Below, piece by piece: positions 36,304 through 45,033 of a DNA stretch of 64,000 bases (the first letter of the stretch is position 1; every line of letters starts with the position of its first letter). The notes under the pieces were generated by a model. It saw only the letters and a list, made by a program, of their open reading frames with translations, was not told the DNA's origin and did not search any database. The stretch spans positions 62,001 to 126,000 of the forward strand of contig DIGJ01000013.1 in the NCBI GenBank assembly GCA_002419585.1. Direction: 5' to 3'. The DNA comes from Lachnoclostridium sp. UBA5725 (GTDB lineage Bacteria > Bacillota > Clostridia > Lachnospirales > Lachnospiraceae). The position numbers were made by a program, and so were the translations under genes.

Positions 36304-39300
36304 ATGAGAAAGAAAAAAGCATTACGTAAGTTTATCTTTCAGGAAATACGTACTTCAAAAGCACGATTTATTTCGATAACCTTGTTGATTCTCATTGGAG
36401 TATCCTTTTTCTCGGCCTTAAATGCTTCTGGTCCAGATATGTTAAAAACAGCGGCTCTCTTTTTTGACAAACAAAATCTGATGGATATCCATGTTGTATC
36501 TACCATGGGATTCGAAAAAGACGACATCGAAATACTTAAAAATCAAGCAGATGTAGAACAGTTGGAAGGCGGATACAGTAAGGATGTAATCACAGAAATA
36601 GAAAATAAACTATTAAAAGTATATTCCTATAAGAACACGAACCAATTAAATAAATTTGACATAAAGGTAGGTCGCTTACCTGAAAAAACTGGAGAAATCG
36701 CGCTATTAGGAAGTAATGAAATCAAATCCATCTATCAGATTGGAGATACCGTAACCTTTATTCCAGAAAGTGATGACTCTGAATTGTCTGATCATCTGAA
36801 ACGTACCAGTTACACGGTAGTTGGCTTTGTAACAAGTCCACTGTATGTAAGTGAAAAGCAGCTTGGCAGTACTTCCATTGGAAAGGGTTCACTGGATGGG
36901 TATGGCGTAATCATGGCCGAGGATTTTAATCTTTCGATCTATACCGATGTCTATATGACGTTTCATAGCCTCAAGGGAGTTGATCCTTATAACGAAGCAT
37001 ACAAAAGTAAGATAAAAGAATACCAAGACAAAATCGAGGATTCTTTTAAAGAGAGGGCAGTCACCCGACTACAGGATATAAAAATAGATGCAACGAAGGA
37101 ATTAGCGGATGCAAAAATAAAGGTTGCAGATGGAAAACAAGAACTAATAGATGGACTTAAGAAACTGAATGATGCCAACATAAAAATACAAGACGGAGAA
37201 AAACAGATAGCAAAAGCAGAAAGTAAGCTGGCGAATGCACAGAAAGAGCTCGTAAAAGGGCAGGCTGAATATGATGCGAATAAAACCTCTTTCAATAATA
37301 AAATGGCAGATGCAAAATCACAATTGGAGGCAGCGAACACCAAACTAAAAAAAGAACAACAAACAGTAAATGAAAATATTGAAAAGGTCAAACAAGGAGA
37401 ACAAAAAGTAACGCAGGCGCTGACTCAACTGGTAGAACAAGAGAAAACGCTTACCGAACAAAAAACGCAGCTAACTGCTCTATTAGAAGAGACGAGGAAC
37501 GTGATTGCCGTGCCTGTATCTTACATCACAGATGAGCAAAAAAGTGCCTTAATCCAGTCAGGAAGTTCCATTTCTGTCGGAGATAGTCAGACACTTTCTG
37601 ATTTGTGGACGTCTTATTTTAAAGGAGAAGCAAGTGGCAGTTCGCTTGTAGAAGCACTAGAGGGTGTCATTACTCAGTTGGAAAGTGGCTTAAAAACAGC
37701 TTCTGATACCAAACAACAACTATCTACACAACTCGAAGAATTAAATAACAACCAAATACAGTTAGATAATGCACAAAAATCTTTAACAAGTGGTTCCATG
37801 GAACTGCATGAAAAATGGCAAACCTATGAAGCGGGAAAAGCCAATGGATACCGCCAATTAGCTGTTGCAAAAAATAAACTAAAAGAAGGTTGGTCGGATT
37901 ATAATGAGGGAATCAAAACACTTGAGACCGAAAAACATAAGCTCAAAGATGCGAAACAAAAATATGAAAATGGTTTGAATGAATATAATGATAAAAAAGT
38001 GGAGGCAGAGAAAGAGTTAGCCGATGCCGAAGAAGAAATTGCAGACGGAGAAAAATCATTGGAAGACCTTGAAAAACCGGTCTACTATGCATTTTCAAGA
38101 GAGGATAACCCCGGATATACCGAATATGCAGACAATGCAAAGCGTCTTTCAGCGTTATCGCTGGTATTTCCATTGTTTTTCTTTGCCATCGCAGCTTTAG
38201 TCAGCCTCACTACAATAACACGCATGATTGAGGAGCAGCGGGTACAGATTGGAACATTGAAAGCACAAGGCTATACCAATTGGGAAATTTCATTAAAATA
38301 CTATGTTTATGCGCTTGGCGCAAGTATTTTGGGTACGACTCTTGGATTATTATTGGGCTTTTATGGTATACCACAAATTATTATCAATGCTTATCGTTCG
38401 ATGTATGATTTTCCAAACAGAGTGCTTGATCCTTACTTGATTCCTGGATTATTCTCTTTTGTCATTGCAGTATTTTGCACGGGAGTGACAGCATGGGCTG
38501 TATTACGGCAGGATTTAAAGAGTTCGCCCGCTGAATTGATGCGTCCAAAAGCGCCAAAACTTGGAAAACGTATTTTGTTAGAACGAATTCCTCTGATCTG
38601 GAATCGCCTTAATTTTATCGAGAAAGTAACGATGCGTAATTTATTCCGTTACAAACAGCGTATGCTGATGACGGTATTTGGAATCGCTGGCTGTATGGGG
38701 CTAATGATGACGGGCTTTGGATTAAACGATTCCATATCGGATATTTCTGCATTACAATTTAACGATTTATTACGATATCAGGCACTCGTGGTATTTGATG
38801 AAGATGCAAAGAAGGAAGAGATTCAAAAAGCAGAAGAGGCAATTTCCAACACAAGTGGGTTAGAAGAGTACTTACTGGTACACGAAGAACAATTCGAGGT
38901 CAAAAAATCAGGTGTGAACACACAGCAGGCTCTCGTACTTGTACCAAAAGATACGGACAAATTTTCGCAATTTGTAAGCCTTCGTAGCCGTATTGGAAAG
39001 CAATCGTATGTTATTTCAGAAGATGGGGCTGTGATTACTGAAAAACTAGCCAATTTATATGGAATCATAGAAGGTGATACGATTACCATAACAGATTCCG
39101 ATAATCAGCAGTTTAAAATACCGGTTGCTAAAATTACAGAAAATTATACCGGACATTATATATATATGACACCACGGACCTATCAGAAGTATGTTCATCG
39201 TACCTCCATGAGTTACAACGCCGCCTTACTTTCCTATCATCAAGATAAAGCATGGGAAGATACACTTTCAAATACGCTCAACCAGTACCGTGGTATTTTA

Positions 39301-39756
39301 GCAGTTTCTTTCCATTCTTCGATGATCGTCATGTTTGATGATTCGATGGGAAGCTTAAATACCGTCGTGGTGGTACTTATTATATGCGCGGCAGTGCTTG
39401 CCTTTGTTGTATTATACAACTTAACCAATATTAATGTTTCGGAGCGAATCCGGGAACTTTCTACCATAAAAGTGTTAGGATTCTACGATAAAGAAGTGAC
39501 GATGTATATCTATCGTGAAAATGTCATCTTATCCTTAATCGGTATTCTATTTGGAAGCTTCGTGGGTAAATTCCTCCATTATTTTGTTTTAAATACCGCA
39601 GCCATGGACAATATGATGTTTAGTTACCGTTTGCATGTACACAGTTATGTATTTGCCGGGCTTTTGACTTTGCTCTTTTCTTCTATGGTCATGTGGGTTA
39701 TGCATAACAAATTAAAGCATGTCGATATGATTGAAGCTTTGAAATCAAACGACTAA
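36304..39756 (+). CDS. Large FtsX-like ABC permease with coiled coil
   Basis: An 1150-residue membrane protein: one N-terminal helix (about 20-42), an extracytoplasmic domain, a very long coiled-coil region (about 240-610, rich in Lys, Glu, Ala, Asp), then three helices of the first FtsX unit (about 615-750), another helix (about 800) and a second extracytoplasmic domain before three final helices (about 1020-1140). This layout is that of MacB-like mechanotransmission exporters of Firmicutes. With its ATPase it probably handles peptides, drugs or cell-wall processes; the substrate is unknown. Confidence 0.9.
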   Translation: MRKKKALRKFIFQEIRTSKARFISITLLILIGVSFFSALNASGPDMLKTAALFFDKQNLMDIHVVSTMGFEKDDIEILKNQADVEQLEGGYSKDVITEIENKLLKVYSYKNTNQLNKFDIKVGRLPEKTGEIALLGSNEIKSIYQIGDTVTFIPESDDSELSDHLKRTSYTVVGFVTSPLYVSEKQLGSTSIGKGSLDGYGVIMAEDFNLSIYTDVYMTFHSLKGVDPYNEAYKSKIKEYQDKIEDSFKERAVTRLQDIKIDATKELADAKIKVADGKQELIDGLKKLNDANIKIQDGEKQIAKAESKLANAQKELVKGQAEYDANKTSFNNKMADAKSQLEAANTKLKKEQQTVNENIEKVKQGEQKVTQALTQLVEQEKTLTEQKTQLTALLEETRNVIAVPVSYITDEQKSALIQSGSSISVGDSQTLSDLWTSYFKGEASGSSLVEALEGVITQLESGLKTASDTKQQLSTQLEELNNNQIQLDNAQKSLTSGSMELHEKWQTYEAGKANGYRQLAVAKNKLKEGWSDYNEGIKTLETEKHKLKDAKQKYENGLNEYNDKKVEAEKELADAEEEIADGEKSLEDLEKPVYYAFSREDNPGYTEYADNAKRLSALSLVFPLFFFAIAALVSLTTITRMIEEQRVQIGTLKAQGYTNWEISLKYYVYALGASILGTTLGLLLGFYGIPQIIINAYRSMYDFPNRVLDPYLIPGLFSFVIAVFCTGVTAWAVLRQDLKSSPAELMRPKAPKLGKRILLERIPLIWNRLNFIEKVTMRNLFRYKQRMLMTVFGIAGCMGLMMTGFGLNDSISDISALQFNDLLRYQALVVFDEDAKKEEIQKAEEAISNTSGLEEYLLVHEEQFEVKKSGVNTQQALVLVPKDTDKFSQFVSLRSRIGKQSYVISEDGAVITEKLANLYGIIEGDTITITDSDNQQFKIPVAKITENYTGHYIYMTPRTYQKYVHRTSMSYNAALLSYHQDKAWEDTLSNTLNQYRGILAVSFHSSMIVMFDDSMGSLNTVVVVLIICAAVLAFVVLYNLTNINVSERIRELSTIKVLGFYDKEVTMYIYRENVILSLIGILFGSFVGKFLHYFVLNTAAMDNMMFSYRLHVHSYVFAGLLTLLFSSMVMWVMHNKLKHVDMIEALKSND

Positions 39757-39763
39757 CTTGGTA

Positions 39764-39813
39764 CAAAAGGTACCACAATGCTTGTTGAATCAAGTGTTGT
39801 GATACCTTTTGTG
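39764..39813 (+). terminator. Strong stem-loop terminator
   Basis: ACAAAAGGTACCACAATGCTTG pairs with CAAGTGTTGTGATACCTTTTGT around a six-base loop. It ends the ABC exporter operon. The gap from here to about 40009 holds only a 16-bp palindrome. Confidence 0.75.
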
Positions 39814-39983
39814 TGTTCTCTAGGAATCGTGCCTTATGAATACAAAGGAAATATTTTAAGTCATCCAGATTGTATCCAATGCGATGAAATAGCTAGTTAA
39901 TATAAGCAACGGAAGGATTTCATACTATATTCGAAATCTAGGCATATATATTATATAATCGCTTAGATAATGCGACACAGTAA

Positions 39984-39999
39984 CATTATTCGAATAATG
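39984..39999. promoter_or_regulatory. 16-bp perfect palindrome before the Csp-like gene
   Basis: CATTATTCGAATAATG is its own reverse complement and touches the GGGGTGAT ribosome site of the protease gene. As DNA it could be an operator; as RNA a 6-base stem with a TCGA loop. Confidence 0.45.
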
Positions 40000-40009
40000 G
40001 GGTGATCAT

Positions 40010-41710
40010 ACGGCACAGGAAAATAAGAACCGAATTGTTAGCGAAGAATATGCCGATTTAGTTGTGGAAACTGCTCAGGTGAAAAACATATTGCAAATGT
40101 TACCGGATGCACAAGCACTTCCGATTAATTTTCAAATATCTCTAGTAACTTTTCCGGTAGCATATTTTACAAAACGCTCCATCGTTGAACTTGGATATAA
40201 TGTAATTCCTTCCCTCGTTGGTCTAACAAATCAGAGAAATCTTGAGGCCTCCGGTATCACAAAATTGCGCAATTTTCCCGTTTTTAATCTTTTTGGTAAG
40301 GGTGTTTTGATTGGTATTTATGATACCGGTATTGACTACACAAATTCCATATTCCGATACTCAGATGGTACGACCCGAATCGTATCAATCTGGGATCAGA
40401 CCATACAAAGCGGTAATCCACCAGAAGGCTATGAATATGGAACAGAGTTTACAAGAGAGCAGATAAATGAGGCTTTACAAAGCTCGCATCCATTTGAGAT
40501 TGTGCCAACTATGGATACGATTGGCCACGGTACTATGGTAGCAGGAATTGCCGGAGGAAATGTATCTTTGGATCAAAACTTTTATGGCATTGCCACGGAG
40601 GCGGAATTTGTTATCGTCAAATTAAAAGAGGCAAAGAAGTACCTGAAAGAGGCCTTATGTATTCCAGCGGATGCCGTTGCCTATCAAGAAAATGATTTTG
40701 CTTTTGCATTACAATATTTAACCCGTATTTTTTCAAGATTATCAAGGCCTATGGCAATCTGTTTCGCTCTCGGTGCTTCAGAAGGTCCTCACGATGGTCG
40801 AGGAACCTTTAATAACTATCATTCATTGGTTGCTTCAACTCCTGGTATTGTAAGCATCGTTTCTGCCGGAAATGAAGGAAATGCTCGAAGACATTATTTT
40901 GGCATGGTAAATGCCGCAACCGGTTATGACACAGTAGAACTGAAAGTGGGAGAGTCGGAAGGCAATTTCTCCATGCAACTATGGGCAGAACAGCCTAATT
41001 TCTATTCCTTTGATATTATATCACCATCTGGAGAGTATGTTCCTGGTATCATTGCAAGAAAGGATGATTTCCAAGAAATTCGGTTTGTCTTTGAAAAAAC
41101 GATAATTTACGTAGATTATCAATTGTCTGAAATCCAAACGGGTAGTCAATTGATTTTTTACCGCTTTATAAATCCAACATCAGGAATCTGGAAGTTAAAA
41201 ATTCAGGAACAAGGAGAGGTAAGGATGGGGTTTCACATATGGCTTCCGATGGAAGGATTTATCTCAGATGATACCTATTTTATCCAATCCGATCCCTACA
41301 CTACATTATCCTCTTATGCAAATAGCCCTGTTCCAATTACCATAACAACATACAATCCAGAGGATGATAGCCTTTATCTGAAAGCAAGCAGAGGGTATTC
41401 TAGCATAGGTGCTATCACTCCACATGTTGCAGCACCAGGTGTTAATACCGTTGGACCGACCATAGAACAAGGTTTTGCAGAATTTAGTGGAAGCAGTGTC
41501 GCGGCAGCCCATGCTACTGGAGTTGCGGCCATGCTCTTGGAATGGAGTGTAGTAAAAGGCAATATACCAAGTATGAATTCTAGTAAAATGAAAATATTAT
41601 TTGAACGTGGAGCCAGACGCGATAGTAGCATGGCATATCCAAATCAGGAATGGGGATATGGCATTCTTGATATTTATAATGTGTTTAATAGTTTAAGAGA
41701 AGAGCTTTAG
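40010..41710 (+). CDS. Csp-like subtilisin-family (S8) protease 1
   Basis: Serine protease with an intact triad: Asp in GIYDTGIDYTN, His in GHGTMVAGIAGG, Ser in FSGSSVAAAHATG. It resembles the clostridial CspA/B/C proteins that process the cortex hydrolase pro-SleC during germination, including the inserted jellyroll-like region before the Ser. The start is a problem: homology to its paralogue (SEEYADL here, SEDYADL there) runs upstream of the first standard start (GTG 40064), and the frame is open back to a stop at 39995. An ACG at 40010, five bases after GGGGTGAT, would give MAQENKNRIV; I use it as the most likely start. Paralogue follows after 25 bases. Confidence 0.85.
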   Translation, partial: TAQENKNRIVSEEYADLVVETAQVKNILQMLPDAQALPINFQISLVTFPVAYFTKRSIVELGYNVIPSLVGLTNQRNLEASGITKLRNFPVFNLFGKGVLIGIYDTGIDYTNSIFRYSDGTTRIVSIWDQTIQSGNPPEGYEYGTEFTREQINEALQSSHPFEIVPTMDTIGHGTMVAGIAGGNVSLDQNFYGIATEAEFVIVKLKEAKKYLKEALCIPADAVAYQENDFAFALQYLTRIFSRLSRPMAICFALGASEGPHDGRGTFNNYHSLVASTPGIVSIVSAGNEGNARRHYFGMVNAATGYDTVELKVGESEGNFSMQLWAEQPNFYSFDIISPSGEYVPGIIARKDDFQEIRFVFEKTIIYVDYQLSEIQTGSQLIFYRFINPTSGIWKLKIQEQGEVRMGFHIWLPMEGFISDDTYFIQSDPYTTLSSYANSPVPITITTYNPEDDSLYLKASRGYSSIGAITPHVAAPGVNTVGPTIEQGFAEFSGSSVAAAHATGVAAMLLEWSVVKGNIPSMNSSKMKILFERGARRDSSMAYPNQEWGYGILDIYNVFNSLREEL

Positions 41711-41735
41711 ATGAATTGTAGAAATGAGGAGAGCT

Positions 41736-43433
41736 ATGGATGGAGCGGAACGAGCAATCTTTGAAAGTGAGGATTATGCGGATTTAATTGTATTTTATTT
41801 AAATAATCCAGCATCGCTAAGTCAGTATACAAACGCGAATATTCATTATATGAATGAAGCGTTTGCTATCGTTCATGTACCAGTAACTCAAATTACACAG
41901 AAAGCAATTAGCACCTTTGGATACTCTGCAATTCCAAAGCTGTATGGGCTGACCAGTGAAGAAAGTCTTTCAACTTCCGGGGTTACCCGATTGAGAACCG
42001 TTCCTGACTTCAATCTACGTGGAAGCGGAGTATTGATCGGTATTATTGATACAGGTATTGATTATACCAATCCAATATTTATCAAACCAGATGGTACTAC
42101 AAAAATCATATCCCTTTGGGACCAGACTCTTACAACTGGAACCTCTCCCATTGGAGCAGGGTTTGGATCCGAATATAACGATGAACAAATCAATCAGGCT
42201 TTGGCTTTGGAAAATCCTTATGAAATTGTTCCCAGCATAGATGAAATTGGACATGGTACGATGCTGGCTGGGATAGCAGCGGGAAATAGGGTAATGGAGG
42301 AAGGATTTGCTGGAGTTGCACCTGATAGTGATTTAATCATAGTAAAATTACGACAAGCTAAAAATTACTTGAGAGACTTTTTTGTAGTTCCAAAAGATGT
42401 GCCTTGCTATCAGGAAAACCATATCATGTGGGGGGTACAATATTGTGCTCAGATCGCCAAAAATTTGAATCGACCGATTGTAATCCTGACCGGTACGGGA
42501 ACCTCGCAAGGTTACCACAATGGATATGCGCCATTACCAACACTAATGTCAATTATTGGGGACATTCCGAATACGGTAGTTGTTCTTCCCATTGGTAATG
42601 AAGGAAATCGCAGGAGGCATTTTCACAGTGACACCAATGGATCCACCGAATATTGTACCGTTGAGCTCAATGTTGGAAAAGACGATTTTGGATTTTCCAT
42701 GGAGTTATGGGGAAATGCATTTGGAATATATACCATTGATATCCTATCGCCAAGTGGTGAACTAATCCAAAAGATTCCAGCAAGTTTGCAGTATTACAAA
42801 GAAATATCGTTTATCTTTGAGAAAACGAAAATCTATATGGATTACCAACTTTCACAGACACCAACTGGAGAACCACTGATTTTAATGCGTTTTCGTAATG
42901 TTACCCCTGGTGTGTGGAAACTAAACGTATATAGTAAGCAAAACAAACCTTGTGGTTTTGATATATGGTTGCCAATGGGAAATATGATATCTGACAGCAC
43001 ATACTTTAACAATGCGGATAATTATGTAACTTTATTGGAACCTGGCACCGCTTCTGTTCCAATTACAATTACAGCATATGATATTGTAAATAATAGCCTT
43101 TATTTTTATGCAAGCAAAGGATATAACAAAGATAATGTGGTAAAACCCGAACTGGCGGCGCCTGGAGTGAATTATATTGCACCAAACCAGAATAAAGGGT
43201 ATGGTACTTATTCCGGTAGCAGTGTAGCAGCCGCACATACAGCAGGTATTGTAGCCATGATTTTGGAATGGTCCGTGGTAAGAGGAAACCAGCCGGGTTT
43301 AGATTCTATCGAGGTAAAGAATTATTTAATACGAGGTTCTGTGAAACCGCTCGATATAACTTATCCTAATCAGGATTGGGGTTATGGAATTATAAATATT
43401 TTTAAAGTATTTGATATATTGAAACGAAGGTAA
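41736..43433 (+). CDS. Csp-like subtilisin-family (S8) protease 2
   Basis: A 565-residue paralogue of the preceding protease with triad Asp in GIIDTGIDYTN, His in GHGTMLAGIAAGN and Ser in YSGSSVAAAHTAG. Both lack a signal peptide, as expected for proteins packed into the developing spore. The ATG at 41736 has GAGGAG just ahead; an earlier in-frame ATG at 41724 lies upstream of it. Likely co-transcribed with protease 1; both triads look complete, so neither is an obvious pseudoprotease of the CspA/CspC kind of C. difficile. Confidence 0.88.
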   Translation: MDGAERAIFESEDYADLIVFYLNNPASLSQYTNANIHYMNEAFAIVHVPVTQITQKAISTFGYSAIPKLYGLTSEESLSTSGVTRLRTVPDFNLRGSGVLIGIIDTGIDYTNPIFIKPDGTTKIISLWDQTLTTGTSPIGAGFGSEYNDEQINQALALENPYEIVPSIDEIGHGTMLAGIAAGNRVMEEGFAGVAPDSDLIIVKLRQAKNYLRDFFVVPKDVPCYQENHIMWGVQYCAQIAKNLNRPIVILTGTGTSQGYHNGYAPLPTLMSIIGDIPNTVVVLPIGNEGNRRRHFHSDTNGSTEYCTVELNVGKDDFGFSMELWGNAFGIYTIDILSPSGELIQKIPASLQYYKEISFIFEKTKIYMDYQLSQTPTGEPLILMRFRNVTPGVWKLNVYSKQNKPCGFDIWLPMGNMISDSTYFNNADNYVTLLEPGTASVPITITAYDIVNNSLYFYASKGYNKDNVVKPELAAPGVNYIAPNQNKGYGTYSGSSVAAAHTAGIVAMILEWSVVRGNQPGLDSIEVKNYLIRGSVKPLDITYPNQDWGYGIINIFKVFDILKRR

Positions 43434-43442
43434 TAGAAATAT

Positions 43443-43494
43443 TGTGTAATAAAAAATAATATGGAAGGTGTGTAATAAAAAATAATATGGAAGG
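43443..43494 (+). repeat. 26-bp direct tandem duplication
   Basis: Two identical adjacent copies of a 26-base unit beginning TGTGTAATAAAAAATAATAT. They lie directly upstream of the -35 box of the guanidine riboswitch promoter. Looks like a slippage duplication. Confidence 0.9.
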
Positions 43495-43523
43495 TTGACT
43501 TTTGAATTTGTTAACGATATAAT
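43495..43523 (+). promoter_or_regulatory. SigA promoter of the guanidine riboswitch unit
   Basis: TTGACT (43495-43500) and TATAAT (43518-43523) with a 17-base spacer, about 20 bases before the aptamer. Confidence 0.8.
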
Positions 43524-43542
43524 GATAACCAGTTTTAAAAAG

Positions 43543-43634
43543 TTTTCTAGGGTTCCGCAGTTTTACTGGCCTGTGACCGAGAGAAAACTCACAGCTATCA
43601 TAGCTGTGTCACGGAAGGATAAAAGCCTGGGAGA
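43543..43634 (+). promoter_or_regulatory. Guanidine-I (ykkC) riboswitch aptamer
   Basis: Shows the conserved ykkC pieces in order: TTCTAGGGTTCCG, CTGGCCTGTGACCGAGAGAAA, and ACGGAAGGATAAAAGCCTGGGAGA. The 3' part of the aptamer (AAAGCCTGGGAGA) is also the 5' arm of the following terminator, so guanidinium binding should prevent termination and switch the exporter on. Confidence 0.93.
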
Positions 43635-43668
43635 TATCAAGATGATATCTTCCAGGCTTTCTTTGTTG
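43622..43668 (+). terminator. Riboswitch-controlled terminator
   Basis: A 17-base stem (43622-43638 with 43644-43660, one G-T wobble) with a five-base loop and a T-rich tail CTTTGTTG, directly ahead of the exporter's AAGGAGG site. Confidence 0.9.
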
Positions 43669-43684
43669 TTAAGGAGGTGAAACT

Positions 43685-44002
43685 ATGGCTTGGATCTATT
43701 TAATAATTGCAGGAATCTTTGAAGTTGTTTGGGCAATGGCACTGAAATACTCGCATGGATTTACGAAATTATATCCATCTTTAATTACATTGGGAGGCAT
43801 GGCGATTAGCTTTTATTTATTGTCACTTGCTACGAAAACGCTACCAATGGGTACCGCATATGCTATTTGGACAGGAATCGGGGCTTTGGGTGCAGTAGTA
43901 CTGGGCATTATCCTATTCAACGAACCGGTTAATCTTTTGCGAATTGTATTTCTTTGCTTCATATTGGTGGGTATTTTAGGGCTGAAATTTACTGCGGCAT
44001 AG
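43685..44002 (+). CDS. gdx: SMR-family guanidinium exporter
   Basis: A 105-residue small multidrug resistance protein with four helices. The conserved Glu is at position 13 in GIFEVVWA, and the PMGTAYAIWTGIGALGAV block is typical of the Gdx/SugE group that exports guanidinium with proton exchange. The guanidine-I riboswitch immediately upstream makes this substrate assignment strong. Confidence 0.93.
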   Translation: MAWIYLIIAGIFEVVWAMALKYSHGFTKLYPSLITLGGMAISFYLLSLATKTLPMGTAYAIWTGIGALGAVVLGIILFNEPVNLLRIVFLCFILVGILGLKFTAA

Positions 44003-44089
44003 GCCCAAAATGTTATGTTTATCATGTTAATTAGCATTATTTGATACTATATGAATTTATAATTACACAAAGAAAGCGAGGAAATAATC

Positions 44090-44575
44090 ATGTTTCGAGA
44101 AATGAGAAGAAGTAAGCAACTTTTATCAATGGAAGACACCGTATCTGTAATGGACAGATGTACCAATGGTGTACTGGCCTGTTTAGGGGATGAAGATTAT
44201 CCTTATGCAGTTCCGCTTAGCTATAATTATTACAACGGCAAAATCTATTTTCATTCAGCAAAATCTGGGCATAAAATCGATGCTGTCACAAAGAATGCAA
44301 AGGTATCTTTTACCGTAATCGATGAAGATACCATCGTAAGTGAGGAATATACGACATATTTTCGTAGTGTTATTGCATTTGGAAGAGCAAGAATTGTCGA
44401 GGGAGAGGAACGATTCGAAGCATTTAAAGCTTTCGTCGAAAAGTATTCGAACGATCAACCTGAAGAAGCGAAACAAAAAGAAATCGCTGGATGTACACAT
44501 GCCAGTCTTATTGCAATCGACATTGAGCATATGACTGGAAAAGAAGCCATTGAATTTGTGAAAGCAAAAAGGTAA
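44090..44575 (+). CDS. Pyridoxamine 5'-phosphate oxidase-like flavoprotein
   Basis: A 161-residue split-barrel protein of the NimA/PPOX group. Blocks: NGVLACLGDEDYPYAVPLSYNY, GKIYFHSAKSGHKIDA and RSVIAFGRARIVEG. Such proteins bind FMN or heme and are often called nitroimidazole-resistance or antibiotic-resistance proteins, usually without proof. Single-gene unit between the exporter and an AT-rich gap. Confidence 0.88.
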   Translation: MFREMRRSKQLLSMEDTVSVMDRCTNGVLACLGDEDYPYAVPLSYNYYNGKIYFHSAKSGHKIDAVTKNAKVSFTVIDEDTIVSEEYTTYFRSVIAFGRARIVEGEERFEAFKAFVEKYSNDQPEEAKQKEIAGCTHASLIAIDIEHMTGKEAIEFVKAKR

Positions 44576-44613
44576 CAATGGTATCATAAATCTAATTTTG
44601 TATCAATAATGTT

Positions 44614-44654
44614 CATTTGCATTATTTAAATCACAGCATTTAATAATGCAAATG
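44614..44654 (+). terminator. Inverted repeat after the PPOX gene
   Basis: CATTTGCATTATT (44614) and AATAATGCAAATG (to 44654) pair perfectly over 13 bases, with further TAAAT/ATTTA pairing inside and a short loop. No T run follows, so it may be a terminator of weak type or a transcript-stabilising hairpin. The rest of the gap (44655-44900) is AT-rich with nothing recognised. Confidence 0.5.
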
Positions 44655-44900
44655 CAATTCTATATTACAGATTATATTTTTTTATTTTTATTTACTATTT
44701 TATAAGTTAAATTGCTCTATTTTAGTACATTATTTTAAATTTACAATAAAATACAAATCAGTTTCTTTTCAATATTTCTTCTTGTAATTCAAGTCTTTAA
44801 TCAATTATATTTTCTTTTTTTATATATCCAACTATTCCAATAAATTAATTTGTGCATAATGTATATTATACGAACATATAAACGCTCATATTTGTTACAG

Positions 44901-44929
44901 TTGACAATAGTTTTACAGTAAAATATAAT
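44901..44929 (+). promoter_or_regulatory. SigA promoter of the aldehyde oxidoreductase cluster
   Basis: TTGACA (44901-44906) and TATAAT (44924-44929), both consensus, with a 17-base spacer. The leader to the oxidoreductase start would be about 98 bases. Confidence 0.8.
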
Positions 44930-44930
44930 A

Positions 44931-44948
44931 AATGTACAATTATACATT
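44931..44948. promoter_or_regulatory. Inverted repeat at the transcription start
   Basis: AATGTA and TACATT arms separated by six bases, sitting on the expected start point of the promoter above. A candidate repressor site. Confidence 0.4.
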
Positions 44949-45033
44949 GATAATTTATATAGATACCAAAAGATGAGTATATGTATAAAATTGATACGTG
45001 TTGAAAAAAATTTAAATTTTAAGGAGGTTCTAG

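Noticed and set aside
36987..37391. Ser/Phe-rich minus-strand frame of 134 codons
   Set aside because: It mirrors the coiled-coil region of the large permease; no ribosome site and biased composition.
44576..45033. Sigma-54 promoter upstream of the Mop-like gene
   Set aside because: No GG-N10-GC site was spotted by eye; a consensus SigA promoter is present instead.
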